DNA of 40,931 nt from Clostridiales bacterium (GTDB lineage: Bacteria; Bacillota; Clostridia; Peptostreptococcales; Acidaminobacteraceae): NCBI GenBank assembly GCA_030446305.1, contig JASUSA010000027.1, forward strand, positions 1-40,931. The letters run 5' to 3'. Positions 1-8,168 of this stretch are shown one piece after another. The position numbers were made by a program, and so were the translations under genes. The stretch's first letter is position 1; the number at the start of each line of letters is the position of its first letter. Below the pieces are notes generated by a model. That model saw only the letters and a list, made by a program, of their open reading frames with translations, was not told the origin of the DNA and made no database searches.

Positions 1-34
1 GGCATAATAAATACATAATTCTATTTATTTTCAG

Positions 35-56
35 TAGAATCAATCGATTCTATAAT
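35..56 (+). promoter_or_regulatory. Probable promoter with inverted repeat upstream of the FNT channel gene
   Basis: A perfect -10 hexamer TATAAT lies at 51-56, about 60 bases before the start codon at 115. The -35 region around 28-33 is poor. A perfect 7-base inverted repeat, TAGAATC (35-41), AATC, GATTCTA (46-52), overlaps the upstream edge of the -10, so a bound regulator there would block RNA polymerase. The regulator is not identified. Confidence 0.5.
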
Positions 57-114
57 ATATGTATAGAAACCTGTACTTTAGAAAATAATCATTTTTAATG
101 ATAAGGAGATTTCG

Positions 115-975
115 ATGATGGCACAAAATGACTTGTCACCTGCAGAAATTGCTGAAGTAACGATCAAAAACGGTATCAAAAAATCAGAAAATTCAACAGC
201 TAATCTTTTAATATTAAGTATTCTTGCCGGGGTATTTATCGCCTTTGCGGCAGAGGGTTCAAACATGGCGGCCTTCAATCTCTTCGCGGATGCAAATACC
301 TATGGCCTTGGCAAAGCGCTAGCCGGCGGGATTTTTGGTACTGGGCTCATGCTGGTGTTAATTGCCGGCGCCGAACTCTTTACAGGGGATACACTGCTGA
401 TGGCAGGGGTGCTGGATAAAAAAATAAAATTGAGTGCCATGCTAAGGGTATGGGGAATCGTGTACATTGGTAATTTTCTCGGTTCTGTTCTCATTGCCTT
501 TATGATGAATCAATCGGGTCTTTTCAGCAGTGGGGCCAATATGCTGGGGGCAATGACCATTAAGATTGCCGTTTACAAAGTGAATTTGACTTTTGCACAG
601 GCTTTCTTTTTGGGGATTATGTGTAATTGGCTCGTTTGTTTGGCTGTGTGGATGGCTTATGGCGCAAAAGATATTGCAGGCAAGATCCTTGCTGTCTTTT
701 TCCCAATCTGGCTTTTTATTACTTCGGGATTTGAGCATAGTGTTGCCAATATGTACTATATTCCAGCGGGTATTATGGCAAAAAGCAATCAGGCAATGGC
801 AGAGGCAGCTGCCCAGATGGGTATTAGTGCAGAGAAACTAAGTCACCTAAACTGGGGGACTTTTGTTACGAAAAATCTTATTCCGGTGACACTTGGAAAC
901 ATAATTGGTGGCGGCGTATTTGTTGCTGCTGTATATTGGTATGTATATGTTCGAAATGCGAAGAAGCCGGTATAG
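115..975 (+). CDS. Formate/nitrite transporter (FNT) family channel
   Basis: A 286-residue membrane protein of the FocA/NirC/FdhC family, which move small monovalent anions such as formate, nitrite or hydrosulfide across the cytoplasmic membrane as pentamers. Six hydrophobic segments are visible. Family hallmarks are the N-terminal half with AGVFIAFAAEGSNMAAFN, the GAELFTGDTL segment in the second to third helix, and WGTFVTKNLIPVTLGNIIGG near the C terminus. An AAGGAG site at 104-109 precedes two adjacent ATG codons (115 and 118); either could be used. Length is typical of the family. The substrate cannot be read from the sequence. It stands first in a loose cluster with a dehydrogenase and a PanB-fold protein, so transport of an organic acid intermediate or of formate is plausible but unproven. 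Confidence 0.9.
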   Translation: MMAQNDLSPAEIAEVTIKNGIKKSENSTANLLILSILAGVFIAFAAEGSNMAAFNLFADANTYGLGKALAGGIFGTGLMLVLIAGAELFTGDTLLMAGVLDKKIKLSAMLRVWGIVYIGNFLGSVLIAFMMNQSGLFSSGANMLGAMTIKIAVYKVNLTFAQAFFLGIMCNWLVCLAVWMAYGAKDIAGKILAVFFPIWLFITSGFEHSVANMYYIPAGIMAKSNQAMAEAAAQMGISAEKLSHLNWGTFVTKNLIPVTLGNIIGGGVFVAAVYWYVYVRNAKKPV

Positions 976-1149
976 GCAAATGCCTCAATTGTCTTGGGTT
1001 GATCGAGGCTAGTCACCATAATAATTTGTTATAGCACAGGCTTGTGTTTAGAAAAGATTTTGTGGATCGTTATTACAAAGGGTAGTAGTATTACCAATAC
1101 ATCGTCTTTAATTTAAACGGTTATAATTTTGAGAAGGGAGTGTTGTTTT

Positions 1150-1980
1150 ATGGCTAACAGGTTAGACGGGAAAATTGCAATTGTTACTGGCGCTGGTGCG
1201 GGAATGGGCAAATCGACAACGTTTGCTTATCTTCAGGAGAACTGCAAAGTCGTTGCAATGGATAACAAGAAAGATCGGCTTGAAGCATTGGAAAAAGAAG
1301 TTAAAGAGAAGGGGTTTTCTGATAACTTAGTGACATTTGCTGGTGATATCACCGTCAACGCCGACTGTGACAAAGCAGTAGATATCGCTGTCAGTACGTA
1401 TGGATCACTTAACGTATTGACGCATTTTGCCGGTGTGATGGATTATTTTGCGACAGGCGAAGAAGTATTAGACGAAGATTGGGATTATGTGATCGCCAAT
1501 AATCTCACGGGTACGATGAAAATTTCACGTGCTTGTCTTAAATATTTTCTGCCAAATGAAATCAAAGCGAGTATGATTCTAGTCACATCAAATGGTGCGA
1601 TCCAAGGCAGTACATCAGGGGTTGCCTATATTGCATCCAAGGGCGGCGCGCAATCACTGGCGCAGTGTTTGGCTTTTGAATACGGCCGAAACGGTATTCG
1701 CGTCAATACGATACAGCCAGGGCCATACATGACGGCTATTTGCATGGATCCTTCATGGGGACCAAAAGCGATGCAGAATAAGGGTGCCGCAATCCACAGA
1801 GGTTCTGGATACAATAAAAGCGGTCGAGACTGGATCTTATCGGGTGACTGGGTGACGGAACAATACGTTTCTGCTGATGCCAAACATATTACTGGCGGGG
1901 CAGTCTATTTGGCGAGTGATGAATCCGCTTTTATGAATTCAGCAGTACTGCGAATTGATGGTGGAATCTGCTTAGGTTAA
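1150..1980 (+). CDS. Short-chain dehydrogenase/reductase (SDR), classical type
   Basis: A 276-residue NAD(P)-dependent oxidoreductase of the classical SDR family. The Rossmann nucleotide site TGAGAGMG sits near residues 13-20. An Asp at the end of strand beta-2 (VVAMDNKK) suggests a preference for NAD(H). The catalytic Ser is in LVTSNGAI and the Tyr-x-x-x-Lys pair is in AYIASKGG. The C terminus has the usual LASDESAFMNSAVLRIDGG. A substrate-loop region rich in Trp, Gly and Lys around residues 197-240 is longer than in many relatives and probably sets specificity. The ATG at 1150 was chosen over an upstream TTG at 1129 because GAAGGGAG at 1133-1140 is correctly spaced for it. The substrate is unknown; likely a hydroxy or keto compound handled together with the neighbouring PanB-fold protein. 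Confidence 0.9.
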   Translation: MANRLDGKIAIVTGAGAGMGKSTTFAYLQENCKVVAMDNKKDRLEALEKEVKEKGFSDNLVTFAGDITVNADCDKAVDIAVSTYGSLNVLTHFAGVMDYFATGEEVLDEDWDYVIANNLTGTMKISRACLKYFLPNEIKASMILVTSNGAIQGSTSGVAYIASKGGAQSLAQCLAFEYGRNGIRVNTIQPGPYMTAICMDPSWGPKAMQNKGAAIHRGSGYNKSGRDWILSGDWVTEQYVSADAKHITGGAVYLASDESAFMNSAVLRIDGGICLG

Positions 1981-2103
1981 GCTATCAGAGGCTATTTTTG
2001 TAAGTAGAAAAGATACAGATTATGTTAAAAGCAACTGAAGAGACTAGATAAGCACATCATAATGTTAAGCATTGATTTTAACAGATGGAGGAAAACTGCA
2101 ATA

Positions 2104-2613
2104 ATGGGAATAGTCGTTAAGCATTATAAAGGTGTTGAAGTGACACGGATTAAAAACGCGGTATCTGAAAAAAAGGCTGAAATGCTGATCCGAGAAGCTA
2201 TACTCGATAAGATTCTTGATGCAAATGATATTGACATACCACAGAATGTCATTGATGAAGAGGCGTCGCAAATGGCGATGGAAAAACAGCATCAGATGAA
2301 GTATGAGAGTTTAGCCGGTAACTGTGATTTTGACTATTTGTATCCTCAAGAAGAGGATATGAACGAATTGAAAGAAGAAGCGTGCAAGTGTTTGAAAACG
2401 GAAATCATTCTGAGAGGGATTATTGATGCTGAGCGTTTCGAAGTTACAATGGATGAGCTGGAAACGGCTGCTCAGGATATTGCCGATCGTGAAAAAATAA
2501 CACTTGAAATGGTTAAAGACTTTCTTGGTGAAAATTTAGAGGCGTTAAGAAATGATTTGTTAATCCGCAAAGCACTTGATTTTATCTATGATAACGCTGT
2601 GATTCAGATGTAA
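2104..2613 (+). CDS. Free-standing trigger factor C-terminal (chaperone) domain protein
   Basis: A 169-residue, charged, all-helical cytoplasmic protein. From about residue 20 to the end it follows the C-terminal chaperone domain of trigger factor: a segment predicting helix with IPQNVIDEEASQMAMEK, then ELKEEACKCLKTEIILRGI, and a closing LRNDLLIRKALDFIYDNA that matches the family signature ending (LREDLLxxKALDFLxExA type). The ribosome-binding N-terminal domain and the FKBP-like isomerase domain of true trigger factor (about 430 residues) are both absent. The ATG at 2104 follows GGAGGA at 2087-2092; a longer reading from 2062 has no binding site. It lies between the SDR and PanB-fold genes on the same strand, so it may be a dedicated assembly helper for that cluster. 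That role is inference. Confidence 0.75.
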   Translation: MGIVVKHYKGVEVTRIKNAVSEKKAEMLIREAILDKILDANDIDIPQNVIDEEASQMAMEKQHQMKYESLAGNCDFDYLYPQEEDMNELKEEACKCLKTEIILRGIIDAERFEVTMDELETAAQDIADREKITLEMVKDFLGENLEALRNDLLIRKALDFIYDNAVIQM

Positions 2614-2705
2614 TGCTGACAATGAAACGCTTAATTTTACTAAAAAGTATTTTGGGTATGAGCACAAACGCCCAACTAATCAAATGATTGAAAAGGAGAA
2701 GAAAA

Positions 2706-3596
2706 ATGGCTGAAGAAAACAAAGATGTTCAAATTAATTCGGAGGACAAAAAAGTAAAATCGTCAAAGATGGTAAAAGGCCGTAAATCAATCGCATATCT
2801 TCAAAAATGTAAAGATGAAGGAACGCCGATTGTACAAATGTGCCCAGCCAATCGTGACCAGTTCTTTACAATGGCTGCTGAAATGGCTGGCTGCGATATT
2901 TGCCGTTTGACTGTACCCGCTGAAAATACATTAATGTCTATCGAACATGCACCATGGTGGATTCGCACTGTTAGAAATGCGGCAAAATTCATTCATATTA
3001 ACTTCTATATGCAGACACCAACATTTGCATCAAAAGAAAAAGCACTCGAATACGGTTCAATGTATATGGCAGAAGGCGCTGATTCGTTATTGCCAATGGG
3101 TATCAATAATGAAACGCTTCAATATATGGCTGACAATCATCTCGTGGTATTTGGCCATGTCGGCGCATTATCCGGATGGCAGACAAGCAGACACGGCGGT
3201 TACAAACGCCTCGGCAAAACAGCTGAAGATGCTATGAAAATATTCCGTATGGCATATGAATATCAAGAATGCGGTATGATGGCGATGACCATTGAACTGA
3301 CGCCAATTGAAGTGACAAATGCCATTGCGAAAAAACTTCGTGTACCGGTTATTTCGATTGCGGCTGGTGGTGCAGCTGACGGCTGTGAAATGGTTGACTT
3401 CGATACATTCAATATGATGCCTTCGCTCGCATCTCATGCAAAAGTTTATGGCGACTTCTTCAAGTGGTCTGCATCGGCATATGGTGCTTGGGCAAATGAC
3501 GTTCGCACAGGCGCTTATCCGGAAGACAAACACGGTTTCCACATGGAAGAAAGTGAACTTGAAAAATTCTTAAATGCGCTTGAAAAAGTGAAATAG
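2706..3596 (+). CDS. PanB-fold (ketopantoate hydroxymethyltransferase-like) protein with altered metal site
   Basis: A 296-residue protein that aligns by eye along its whole length with PanB of the PEP mutase/isocitrate lyase superfamily: SIAYLQKCKDEG near the N terminus, then GHVGALSG, HGGYKRLGKTAEDA, IELTPIEVTNAIAKKL, and a C terminus TGAYPEDKHGFH. PanB adds a hydroxymethyl group from methylene-tetrahydrofolate to 2-oxoisovalerate in pantothenate synthesis. Here the loop that should be VGDSLG reads RLTVPAEN, the second ligand Asp (ADLPFM) reads INFYMQ, and the third ligand Glu (KIEGG) reads LPMGI, while the catalytic Glu is kept (IELTP). Magnesium-dependent PanB activity is therefore unlikely. 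No panC or panD is near. ATG 2706 follows AAAGGAG at 2692-2698. A different C-C lyase or binding role is inferred. Confidence 0.75.
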   Translation: MAEENKDVQINSEDKKVKSSKMVKGRKSIAYLQKCKDEGTPIVQMCPANRDQFFTMAAEMAGCDICRLTVPAENTLMSIEHAPWWIRTVRNAAKFIHINFYMQTPTFASKEKALEYGSMYMAEGADSLLPMGINNETLQYMADNHLVVFGHVGALSGWQTSRHGGYKRLGKTAEDAMKIFRMAYEYQECGMMAMTIELTPIEVTNAIAKKLRVPVISIAAGGAADGCEMVDFDTFNMMPSLASHAKVYGDFFKWSASAYGAWANDVRTGAYPEDKHGFHMEESELEKFLNALEKVK

Positions 3597-3670
3597 TACG
3601 TATTCAGTGAGGCTGACAGTATTAAATGTTGATTCTGTATGGCATGCTGATGAAAGAGATGATGTAATGA

Positions 3671-3710
3671 AAGAGATGCTGCAACTTGATGGGCATCTCT
3701 TATTCTTTGA
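3671..3710 (+). terminator. Probable terminator after the PanB-fold gene
   Basis: A perfect 9-bp stem, AAGAGATGC (3671-3679) pairing with GCATCTCTT (3693-3701), has a 13-base loop. It is followed by a weak, interrupted T-rich stretch (ATTCTTTGATG). It separates the first cluster from the promoter at 3758. Confidence 0.55.
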
Positions 3711-3757
3711 TGAGATTTAATCGGATGCTATAAGCGATTTGACACATCTGCGCATAT

Positions 3758-3785
3758 TGAATTATTTCATCTGAAAGTGTATACT
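3758..3785 (+). promoter_or_regulatory. Putative promoter of the ECF/Moco-fold operon
   Basis: TTGAAT (3758-3763) and TATACT (3780-3785) are spaced by 16 bases. A second TTGACA lies at 3739-3744 but has no good partner -10. The predicted start of transcription is near 3792, which argues that the coding region begins at 3898 rather than at the ATG at 3793. The rest of 3597-3897 holds only the hairpin at 3671. Confidence 0.5.
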
Positions 3786-3897
3786 AAACGAAATGACAAT
3801 ATTCCATTTTAGGATGTGGCATTTGGTTTGCACTTGTACAATAAGTGCGAGGGATACATATAAGGTAATCTGGCAAACATCGCGATGTACTGGGAAT

Positions 3898-4476
3898 ATG
3901 GATGTTTGGTTTGGGTTGCGAAAAAAGATTGGGGCTGATAAGATCATAAAGAAATTGGGCAAAGAGGCAGGGCTGTATACATTTTTATGTATTCTAGCGG
4001 TGCTTTTTTTGGTTATGGCAAAATTTGGAAATAACCCTGTTGAAGCAACGGAATCTTCTGTTTTTACACCGATATTTTTGGAATACGACCAGCAGTATCA
4101 TGATCGACTATCTAAATACGAAGATACTGATGTACACCGTGTGTATAAACTTGCAGAAGGGCGATATGGATTTTTAGTAACAGAAATGGGTTATGAAGCA
4201 GCAATACTGTTTTATATTGAAGTGGGCAAAGATGCCATTGAACATGTTGACGTACTGTCTAATCAGGAGACAGCAGATTATGGCGGACATGTGACAGAGG
4301 AATGGTTTCTGGACAGGCTTTTACTGTCAACAGATGAAGACCTAAAAGTTGTCAGGTATCGAAAGAAAAATGAAAATGAAGTGATTGCCATTACAGGTGC
4401 TACGCGCACGAGCAACGCAGCGGTTAAAGCAGTAAACCGCTGTATTGAAAAGAGGGGAGAAATAGAAAATGAGTAA
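3898..4476 (+). CDS. Membrane-anchored FMN-binding domain protein
   Basis: A protein of about 192 residues with one N-terminal membrane segment (LYTFLCILAVLFLVMAKF, near residues 28-45) and an extracytoplasmic FMN-binding domain of the RnfG/NqrC/PplA type. The flavinylation motif ITGATRTSNAAVKAVN is near the C terminus; by family precedent ApbE would attach FMN through a phosphoester to the Thr of GAT (about residue 169). The preceding NQETADYGGHVTEEWFLDRL is also typical of the family. The start is uncertain: ATG 3898 has only a weak site (CTGGGA), and an in-frame ATG at 3793 would be almost leaderless. The end overlaps the next gene by 8 bases. As first gene of the operon it probably provides a surface redox centre. 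No apbE is in the window. Confidence 0.8.
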   Translation: MDVWFGLRKKIGADKIIKKLGKEAGLYTFLCILAVLFLVMAKFGNNPVEATESSVFTPIFLEYDQQYHDRLSKYEDTDVHRVYKLAEGRYGFLVTEMGYEAAILFYIEVGKDAIEHVDVLSNQETADYGGHVTEEWFLDRLLLSTDEDLKVVRYRKKNENEVIAITGATRTSNAAVKAVNRCIEKRGEIENE

Positions 4477-6073
4477 ACAACTTAAAAAAATGTTTGTTTT
4501 GTTAATGATATGTACCATGCTGATGGCGGGTTGCCAATCAGCCACAGATAAAGCAGCTGAGGCTTCTGCACCGACAGAGGCGTCAGAGCAGGCGTCAGCT
4601 AATGATGTGCTTCACTATGAAGGCAGTTTGAGCTTTACCGGCATAGCAGAACCTTTTGAAGTATCCTATGATGATATTTATGCCATGCCGGCGGTTGAGG
4701 CATCTGTACACAACGTGTCATCAAGCGGTGAAGAGGCCGATGATGATGTAAAGGGTGTGCTGCTCGAAACCATTTTGGCGGAACACGGCATGACACAGAA
4801 AGATTTTAGTGCCATTCGATTAATTGCAGGTGATGGCTATGCGATTGACGTTACAGCAGATATTCTGAACAGCAAGGATATTATCCTCGCCTATGAATTT
4901 GACGGTGCACCGCTTGAAGAAAAACAAATGCCGCTTCGTGCCGCTATTGATGATGTTCGCAGCATGTATTATGTCTCAAATCTCGTAGAGATTGCAGCAA
5001 TCAGCGATAACGCCGAAGTAACAGAAAGCGTTCCGGCAAAACTTGTTTTACTTGAGACGGCCTATGCCAGCGGCATTGAAAAAGAATCATTCACTTATTA
5101 TGAAAGTGAAGACGAATCGGTTTTAATGTCTGATCTCGTTGATGCGTATGTAACTGAAGGCAAAGGTATTCCGGCATTTAAAGCAAATGACGGTTTTGAA
5201 AAATCGGAAGATTACGACGTGGTTTACAGTGGCTATCTGAAAATTACAGGGGAAGATGCACCGCTATTTACGGGAAAGGATTTGCCTAAAGGCATGAATG
5301 TCAAATCCGTAATGACACTGGGCATTGGTGATACCACTTTTGTATCCGTGGGCTCAGCACTTGCTTATGGTCAGATGAACAGTACCGTTGGCGATGTCGA
5401 GGGCATTAAAATTACGGATGTTTTGGCAGCGGCAGGCATTAAAGGCGACGTATTTAAATTCTCAGATAACACAGGATACGAAGTTGAAATCACAAAAGAA
5501 GAACTGGCAAGTGGTATTCTCAGATTATCTGATGACGGCACAGCAGCTGCGAAATTTGATGAAAGCATGCCTAAAAAGTACAATGTGAAAAATCTGCTGA
5601 CCATTGAAGCGATTGCGGCGGCAACTGATTCAGCTGCTGATGCGGCAGAGGCAACCGGCACTGCTGAGGCGAGTGATGCAACAGCTACACTGCCTGAGTG
5701 GACAGTAACCTTTGACGGTTTAAGCGATGGTTCATTTGATTTAACCAGTGAAAAAGCGGCGCGAAAACTAACGCTTGTAAGCCTTCACACCGAAAATACG
5801 AAAAACGATGAGAAAAAACCGAATGACTGGGAAGGCTATCGCGTTTTAGAAATCCTTGACTTTTTACATGTAGAGGACTTTAATGCCCTTGTCATTACAG
5901 CAGGCGACGGTTATGAAGTTGAACTGCCAAAAGATCAAATTGATGATGAAACTATTTTTGCCGTCATTAAAAATGGTGAACCTGTAAAAACGGAAAATCT
6001 TGTACAATTTGTTCAAAATACAGAATTCTCCACAACATGGGTTAAAGGCGTTGTAAAAATCACCGTAAAATAA
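4469..6073 (+). CDS. Lipoprotein built of sulfite-oxidase (Moco)-fold repeats
   Basis: A 534-residue lipoprotein. The signal peptide ends in the lipobox LMAGC with Cys22, followed by an Ala/Ser/Glu-rich linker. The mature part holds about three repeats that resemble the oxidoreductase molybdopterin-binding (SUOX) fold: residues about 48-180, 260-390 and 410-534. Each shows an opening strand, a helix with LLETIL, KITDVL or RVLEIL, then an AGDGYAIDV or AGDGYEVEL strand and a LAYEFDG-like strand. Apart from the signal region and lipobox I see no cysteine, so the molybdenum-ligating Cys of sulfite oxidase is missing and catalysis as an oxidoreductase is unlikely. I infer a surface binding protein. 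ATG 4469 follows AGGGGAG at 4453-4459 and overlaps the FMN-binding gene. Confidence 0.7.
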   Translation: MSKQLKKMFVLLMICTMLMAGCQSATDKAAEASAPTEASEQASANDVLHYEGSLSFTGIAEPFEVSYDDIYAMPAVEASVHNVSSSGEEADDDVKGVLLETILAEHGMTQKDFSAIRLIAGDGYAIDVTADILNSKDIILAYEFDGAPLEEKQMPLRAAIDDVRSMYYVSNLVEIAAISDNAEVTESVPAKLVLLETAYASGIEKESFTYYESEDESVLMSDLVDAYVTEGKGIPAFKANDGFEKSEDYDVVYSGYLKITGEDAPLFTGKDLPKGMNVKSVMTLGIGDTTFVSVGSALAYGQMNSTVGDVEGIKITDVLAAAGIKGDVFKFSDNTGYEVEITKEELASGILRLSDDGTAAAKFDESMPKKYNVKNLLTIEAIAAATDSAADAAEATGTAEASDATATLPEWTVTFDGLSDGSFDLTSEKAARKLTLVSLHTENTKNDEKKPNDWEGYRVLEILDFLHVEDFNALVITAGDGYEVELPKDQIDDETIFAVIKNGEPVKTENLVQFVQNTEFSTTWVKGVVKITVK

Positions 6074-6106
6074 AGCCGTTTAAGCAAGGGTGGTATAGGT
6101 AAAAGT

Positions 6107-6658
6107 ATGCGATTATTAAAGTATTTCAGAGTATATGATTTAATTCTTATTGCGTTGATGGCAACGCTTGGCATAGCGGCCAAGCCAATTGTCGTACCCA
6201 TTGCACATATGATTACCGGTCCGCTTTTTATTCCGGGAGGTGCTGTAGCCGGGGGACTCTACATGTTTTGGATTGCCCTGGCTGCCGGCCTTGTCGGTAA
6301 ACGCGGAACGGCGACGATGACGGCGTTTACGCAAGCGCTTATTGTTATCGTCACAGGCGCCTTTGGCAGTCATGGCATTGTGAGTGTGATCACCTATACA
6401 CTTCCGGGCTTCGCCATTGACGCCGTTTTTTTCATTATTCGCCGTCGGTGGCAGACCATTGGTGATTTTTTTATCGCAGGGGTTATTGCAAACCTTTCGG
6501 GGACTTATCTTTCGAATCTTGTTTTTTTTAGATTGCCGCTTGTGCCATTGCTGATGAGTCTTTCTTGGGCGACGCTTTCCGGTGGTGTCGGCGGACTTAT
6601 CGCGTATTCTATTTATAAGCAAATCAAAAAACTGGAGGGAGGACACGATGAAACGTAA
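6107..6658 (+). CDS. ECF transporter substrate-binding (S) component, substrate unassigned
   Basis: A 183-residue, very hydrophobic protein with about six membrane segments, typical in size and layout for the S-component of an energy-coupling factor importer. The segment VVPIAHMITGPLFIPGGAVA is distinctive and recalls the YkoE-like group; I do not see the RibU, ThiT, BioY or FolT signatures. Conserved small and polar residues such as GAFGSHGIVS probably line the substrate pocket. It shares an operon with its own EcfA, EcfA' and EcfT genes (8726-10789), so this is a dedicated (group I-type) importer. Two genes for Moco-fold and phosphodiesterase surface proteins flank it and MobB lies downstream, so a molybdopterin-like ligand is the best guess. 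The end overlaps the next gene by 11 bases. Confidence 0.8.
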   Translation: MRLLKYFRVYDLILIALMATLGIAAKPIVVPIAHMITGPLFIPGGAVAGGLYMFWIALAAGLVGKRGTATMTAFTQALIVIVTGAFGSHGIVSVITYTLPGFAIDAVFFIIRRRWQTIGDFFIAGVIANLSGTYLSNLVFFRLPLVPLLMSLSWATLSGGVGGLIAYSIYKQIKKLEGGHDET

Positions 6659-8150
6659 CCAACGATTAATCGTTTTGTGTTTTCTGTTCGTCAGCATTCT
6701 TTCAGGGTGCCAAGTATCGAAATCATCCGATACGTCGACGTCAGCTGACAATGTGCCGGAAGGACTGCAGGTGTTGGGGGATGTCGAAAATGCAGGTGAT
6801 TTAACGCTTTGCTGGGATACGCTGACGAAGGAAACGGTTGCCTTTGATGGAAATGATTACACCGCCGTTGCCGCGGATACTCTTATAGAGGCATTTTCAC
6901 CGCTGATCGGCGTTCATGAAATAGCGATGATTGCAGATGATGGTTTTATGGTGAAGGTGCCATATGATACCTTGAAAGATACTTATATCGGTTATCAGGA
7001 GGAGAAGGGATGGTGCTATCTTTCGGAAAAGCATCCGGTGAATGCGCGTGTTAAAAATATCCGTGAAATCATTGTGATCAGTGAAGACGACAGTGCGATC
7101 GGCAAATCGGGCCTTAATATTGTGACGCAAGAATCCAATATCCATCTGTCTTTAGGCGAGATTTTAGCGGGTTCTTATGAAAGCATTGCCTTTTTGGACG
7201 GCAAATCGAATTTGGATGGTCTTGAGATCAATGTAATGAAGCGTAAAAAATGTATTCGACTATCCGATGTTTTGGCAAATACAGGGAGTGCGTGTGCTGT
7301 CAGCAGCCTGCTGATTATGGATAAGGAAGGGCAGCATGATTATGAACAGGTTTCAGATGGTTATTTTGAGGTAGAAAATCAAAAAATCAACTACATTAGC
7401 ATGGATCAGCACATTGTTATTCGTGATGTTTACGGCGCGGTGATTAATCCGCCTGCCGTTTCAAACCGCGATAATTTTGATGATAGCGTTCATTATCTTG
7501 AAAAGGGTCAAAAGGTTGTGACACTTTTTCTAGACGGCTTTTCCTACACGCAGTATGAGGCAATAAAAACAGCGCATCCCGAATGGTTTCTATCACAGCT
7601 TGCATCTGTTCAAATGGCGACGACGGTTTACAAGCCTGTGACCAATGCTGGTTTTGCTGCGATCATTACAGGTGAAGTGCCTGCCGTCAACGGCGTCTAT
7701 GACCGATCATACCGAACCGTCAATTGTGAAACGATTTTTGATCGGGCGGAATCCATGGGGCTTAGCAGTGCCTTAATTGAAGGGGATATCAAAATCCTGG
7801 ACATCCAAACCAAAACCTATCTCAATACAGATGACGATGGTGACGGCTATACAGATGATGAAGTTTTTGAGCGTGCGAAAACACTGCTTGAATCTGGCGG
7901 GCAGCCCGATTACTTATTGGTTCATTTTCATGGTATTGATGATGCCGGTCACGATTACGGGCGATTTCATGAGAAGACCCTGCAGCGCATAGAGCGTATT
8001 GATGGCTATGTAAGGCAGCTGAGCGCCATGATGACGCCAGATACAAAAGTTATTATAACAGCTGACCACGGCATGCATGATACCCAAGACGGCGGCGATC
8101 ACGGCGATTTTAGATATGAAGATCTTATCGTGCCATATGCAATCGATTAG
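6648..8150 (+). CDS. Lipoprotein: Moco-fold-like N-terminus fused to nucleotide pyrophosphatase/phosphodiesterase
   Basis: A 500-residue lipoprotein with lipobox ILSGC. Residues about 40-270 contain one or two degenerate repeats like those of the 4469 protein (DDGFMVKVPYDTLKDTYIGY; IRLSDVLANTG). Residues about 285-500 are an alkaline phosphatase-superfamily type I phosphodiesterase domain: VVTLFLDGF with metal ligand Asp296, VTNAGFAAIITG with the candidate nucleophile Thr332, HGIDDAGHDYG with Asp431 and His435, ITADHGM with Asp473-His474, and GGDHGDF with His485. The metal set appears complete. The family hydrolyses pyrophosphate or phosphodiester bonds in nucleotides. Outside the cell this could split a dinucleotide cofactor such as MGD, FAD or NAD before ECF uptake. 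ATG 6648 follows GGAGGGAGG; the gene overlaps the S-component gene. Confidence 0.8.
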   Translation: MKRNQRLIVLCFLFVSILSGCQVSKSSDTSTSADNVPEGLQVLGDVENAGDLTLCWDTLTKETVAFDGNDYTAVAADTLIEAFSPLIGVHEIAMIADDGFMVKVPYDTLKDTYIGYQEEKGWCYLSEKHPVNARVKNIREIIVISEDDSAIGKSGLNIVTQESNIHLSLGEILAGSYESIAFLDGKSNLDGLEINVMKRKKCIRLSDVLANTGSACAVSSLLIMDKEGQHDYEQVSDGYFEVENQKINYISMDQHIVIRDVYGAVINPPAVSNRDNFDDSVHYLEKGQKVVTLFLDGFSYTQYEAIKTAHPEWFLSQLASVQMATTVYKPVTNAGFAAIITGEVPAVNGVYDRSYRTVNCETIFDRAESMGLSSALIEGDIKILDIQTKTYLNTDDDGDGYTDDEVFERAKTLLESGGQPDYLLVHFHGIDDAGHDYGRFHEKTLQRIERIDGYVRQLSAMMTPDTKVIITADHGMHDTQDGGDHGDFRYEDLIVPYAID

Positions 8151-8168
8151 GTACTTAGGGAGGAATTT

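Noticed and set aside
442-738. Minus-strand 98-residue frame inside the FNT gene
   Set aside because: It is a shadow of a clear membrane-protein gene and lacks a binding site and recognisable features.
2706-3596. Pantothenate biosynthesis enzyme PanB
   Set aside because: Metal ligands appear lost and no other pantothenate gene is near.
6140-6751. Minus-strand 203-residue frame opposite the ECF S-component gene
   Set aside because: Low-complexity Lys/Arg/Asn-rich translation antisense to a clear membrane protein; no start signal.
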